Positions 33,308-35,663 of a DNA stretch of 35,663 nucleotides are shown in pieces. The DNA comes from Methylococcales bacterium (GTDB taxonomy: Bacteria; Pseudomonadota; Gammaproteobacteria; Methylococcales; Methylomonadaceae): the NCBI GenBank assembly GCA_028715725.1, contig JAQURG010000012.1, positions 1 to 35,663 on the forward strand. The letters are read 5' to 3'. A program made the position numbers and the translations under genes. The number at the start of each line of letters is the position of its first letter. Position 1 is the stretch's first letter. The notes beneath the pieces are model-generated. The model had not been told where the DNA came from. It saw only the letters and a list, made by a program, of their open reading frames with translations, and did no database searches.

Positions 33308-34900
33308 TTATTTCTTAAGCGTCGAAGTCAGCTTATTGGTAACGGCAATATAGTGACTCACATTCGGGATAGATTGCCTAGTCAGGCAAAGATTGATTTT
33401 ATCCTGAACAGCCTGGTCCGCTTTCGACACGCGTTCATGTTGGCGTAGATGCTCAAGCCAGGATTCGACCATAAAACCTTCGATAAAATGATCAGGCTGG
33501 GCGGTATCCTGAAATAGTTCCCAAAAATAGGCGCCATTTCTACGGCGTATTTTCTGTAACTGCAAGCTGAGGCGAAGGAACTCAGGCTGCTTATCGGGCG
33601 CCACCGGGTATGCCAGGGTAATCAATACGGCCCTTGATCATGTTTTGGTTCTTGTTCAATAATCGGTGAGGGCTAATGCATCGATGGCGTAAAATCGATA
33701 TTGTCATAACCGTGGATACGATGCCTCCAGGTGATCAGTATACTTAACAGCATACCCGCTGCGGCCAAAACAAAAGCAAAAGGCAATCCATTCATATCCG
33801 CAAGGTAACCCCATAAGAAGCTGTCGCCTGCCATACCGCCCATAAATATCATTATAAAAATCGATAAGCCGCGGGCTCTTACCCATTCCGGCAAGCTTGA
33901 TTGCGCAGCCACCTGGAGAGAAGACATGACAATAATCCAGCTTGCTCCTGTGATTAACATCATCAAACCCAGCAGATAAAGGTTCTTGAGCGTTGCCAGG
34001 GCGATTAATATGGCTGCATAACATATTGAAGTGATCCTGACTCTATTATCGCTATCGAGGTATTGACGCAGGTGCGGTAAAAGAAAGGCGCTGAGGACTG
34101 CACCTAGACCTATACCTATACATCAACAGTACACTATAGGTCGAAGGACCTGCCAATAATTGCTTTCGTACTAAAATGGCAGTAATGCCCATAAAGCGCT
34201 TGCAAACAGGAAAAATGCAGCGCCCCTGATCAATACCGATTGCAGCATCTGGAAATGCCGGGCATAGCGTAAGCCTGAATGGGTCGCCCAATAATCGCTC
34301 TGCGGGTAAACTACTGGTTCGGTAGTCTCTGTTCCAGGCAATTAAAACCGCCAGCACGCCAAGAAATGAGACAGCATTTAATAAAAATACGCTGGCCGGG
34401 CCAAATGCAGCAATGACCAATCCTGTCAGGGCAGGGCCGATAGCGCGGGAAATATTCATACCCGGCCCGTTCAGGGTAATCGCAGCGTGTAATTCGGTTT
34501 TAGGCACCAGTTCAGGCGCAATTGCAGCCCAGGCGGACAAGCTCATCGCAGTGCCGCAACCGAGCATAAACGTGAAAGCCAGCAGCAGCCAGTCTGTAGT
34601 GATGCCTGACAAAGTACAAAACCCCAAACCGGCTGCTGCGAGCAGCATCCATACTTCGGCAATCATCAAATAACGGCGGCGATCAACAATATCTGCCAGC
34701 GCTCCGGAAGGCAAAGCCAGCAATACAATGGGAAATGTGGTTGCCGATTGCACCAGGGCGACCATCAAAGATGAAGTTGAAAGCGACGTCATTAACCATC
34801 CGGCGCCTACATTCTGTATTCACGTACCGATGTTGGATGCAATTGTGGTCAGCCATAACATCCGGAAAGTCTTTTGCCGCAGCGGGCCCCCAGGCAGAAT
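33308..34900 (-). pseudogene. MFS exporter (MFS_3/enterobactin-exporter-like) with C-terminal monooxygenase-like tail, decayed
   Basis: The pieces join into one transporter of about 530 residues. The N-terminal part reads PLRQKTFRMLWLTTIASNIG and then TGA at about 34845 where the family has Trp (GTW-IQNVG). The frame continues with GWLMTSLSTSSLMVALVQSA and several helices to about 34290. There it shifts to GLRYARHFQMLQSVLIRGAA, and shifts at least twice more by 34100 before GAVLSAFLLPHLRQYLD and GASWIIVMSSLQVAAQSSLP. Near 33670 a TAG and another shift precede the tail (ESWLEHLRQHERVSKADQAV), typical of this MFS subgroup. No functional product is expected. The true start is not identifiable. 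Confidence 0.85.
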
Positions 34901-35137
34901 GCCTATTGCTATTGTTGAATGAAGTAGGCTCCCTATTTCCCACCTGTATCAAAATATATAACTCGTGGACAGCATCATTGCCGCTTGTTTTATATCCAAT
35001 TGCTCGCTACGATCAAGCTACACCCTGTAACACAGCAGAAAATTCGTCCGAGTTCGACGTCTTGTTAGCTGATTTACTGCCGAATCAATGGCAGCGCTTG
35101 ATCGGAAATGTCTCGCCAATGGTCTAGACGAACTTGT

Positions 35138-35512
35138 TCAATGCCTGCGTCCGATTATCAGGACGATGATGAGCAATACGCCGAGCACGGCCACGATGCC
35201 ATTAACTGCAAGTCCCCATTTTGCCGAATAATCCGGCGGGAACTCTGCCGGGCTCAATGCGCGCAAAACTATTGAATATTGCCGGGCAGAATATGCGGAG
35301 GTAAAAGAGCCCAGTCCAATGAATAAAAGTCCCATCCAGAACGATAAAGAAACCTGGCTCACATGGGCCCTTAGAGGCGTAATAGCCTGAATAAGCAGTC
35401 CGGCTCGTTCAACGACAAAGCCGAAAGCAATTAATGACAGACTGGTTCTGTTCCAGGCCAATAAGGTTCGCTCCGCAGCGAACAGAACACGGGGATCTTT
35501 GAGTTCAGACAT
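35138..35512 (-). CDS. DUF202/YidH-type small membrane protein
   Basis: The 124-residue protein opens with ELKDPRVLFAAERTLLAWNRTSLSLIAFGF, the hallmark of DUF202 proteins, and has three predicted membrane helices (about 22-42, 57-77 and 100-120). Function is unknown; E. coli YidH is a related inner-membrane protein. The ATG at 35512 is well placed before the conserved segment, though its ribosome site is weak (AGAAAAAATC). It lies upstream of the decayed MFS gene on the same strand. Confidence 0.85.
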   Translation of the reverse strand: MSELKDPRVLFAAERTLLAWNRTSLSLIAFGFVVERAGLLIQAITPLRAHVSQVSLSFWMGLLFIGLGSFTSAYSARQYSIVLRALSPAEFPPDYSAKWGLAVNGIVAVLGVLLIIVLIIGRRH

Positions 35513-35663
35513 GATTTTTTCTCTGCTTCATGTATATACGATATCGATAGCTTATAAAAGCTCAAATAATAAATTGTCTGTATCGGGCAGAGTATAAGCC
35601 GATAAAACATATCGTACAATTAAGCAACGATCACCTTCGTATTAAAAAAATAAAGTCCGCGTC
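35513..35663. other. Upstream region of the DUF202 gene to the window edge
   Basis: AT-rich sequence with no gene. TATATACGATATCGATA at 35533-35549 resembles the palindromic motif of the stress cluster in 12 of 17 positions, which is too weak to call. Confidence 0.3.

Noticed and set aside
35533-35549. Fourth copy of the stress-cluster palindrome
   Set aside because: Only 12 of 17 positions match and the right half is lost; it is mostly a TA-rich CGATATCG palindrome.

Overview
The window looks like a chromosome segment of a gammaproteobacterium of moderate GC, possibly a methanotroph of the Methylococcales. That is inferred from the overall gene style (assimilatory NasA and NirBD, EgtB/EgtD, GlgX, membrane-stress genes). 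No marker gene such as rRNA or pmoA is present to prove it. I saw no tRNA, rRNA, CRISPR array or prophage.

Layout. 1-170: the tail and right end of an IS3-family element. 691-1725: a stand-alone CheB-type methylesterase with a cysteine-rich C-terminal domain. 2013-9617, minus strand: glgX, a hexose-6-phosphate mutarotase gene, an FAD/NAD(P)H oxidoreductase and the assimilatory nitrate reductase nasA. 10268-14060, minus strand: nirB-nirD followed by a PhzF-like gene. In front of nirB is a near-consensus sigma-54 promoter with two NtrC-like sites about 120-140 bp upstream, so the nitrite reductase operon is probably under general nitrogen control.

14505-16445: the remains of a membrane protein gene with a CxxCH haem motif, broken by a nonsense codon, two frameshifts and a degenerate IS256-family element with a 9-bp target duplication. 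16624-18064: a fetA/fetB-like ABC exporter pair. 18169-20408, minus strand: egtB-egtD, the core ergothioneine genes.

20581-31973 is a dense envelope and stress cluster. A minus-strand five-gene unit encodes a 317-residue membrane protein, a 24-residue hydrophobic peptide, a BON lipid-binding-type protein, a glycine-zipper protein and a ferritin-like protein. Facing it is a plus-strand run of hemerythrin, two ElaB/YqjD paralogues, YqjE and a YqjK-like protein. Then come csbD (minus), a large AsmA-family protein, inorganic diphosphatase, a SpoIIAA-like protein, a second glycine-zipper protein, a MIP channel with an altered second NPA box, and a cold-shock protein. Both divergent intergenic regions in this cluster carry a palindrome of the form GTRCG-N4-CGTAC (two copies near csbD/asmA, one near the 317-residue protein gene). 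I do not recognise it, and it may be the operator of a local stress regulon; this is the best candidate for something undescribed here.

32483-35512: a pirin gene, a decayed MFS exporter gene with a C-terminal monooxygenase-like tail, and a DUF202/YidH-type membrane protein. Three decayed loci (IS256 transposase, haem protein, MFS exporter) show that parts of this segment are eroding.
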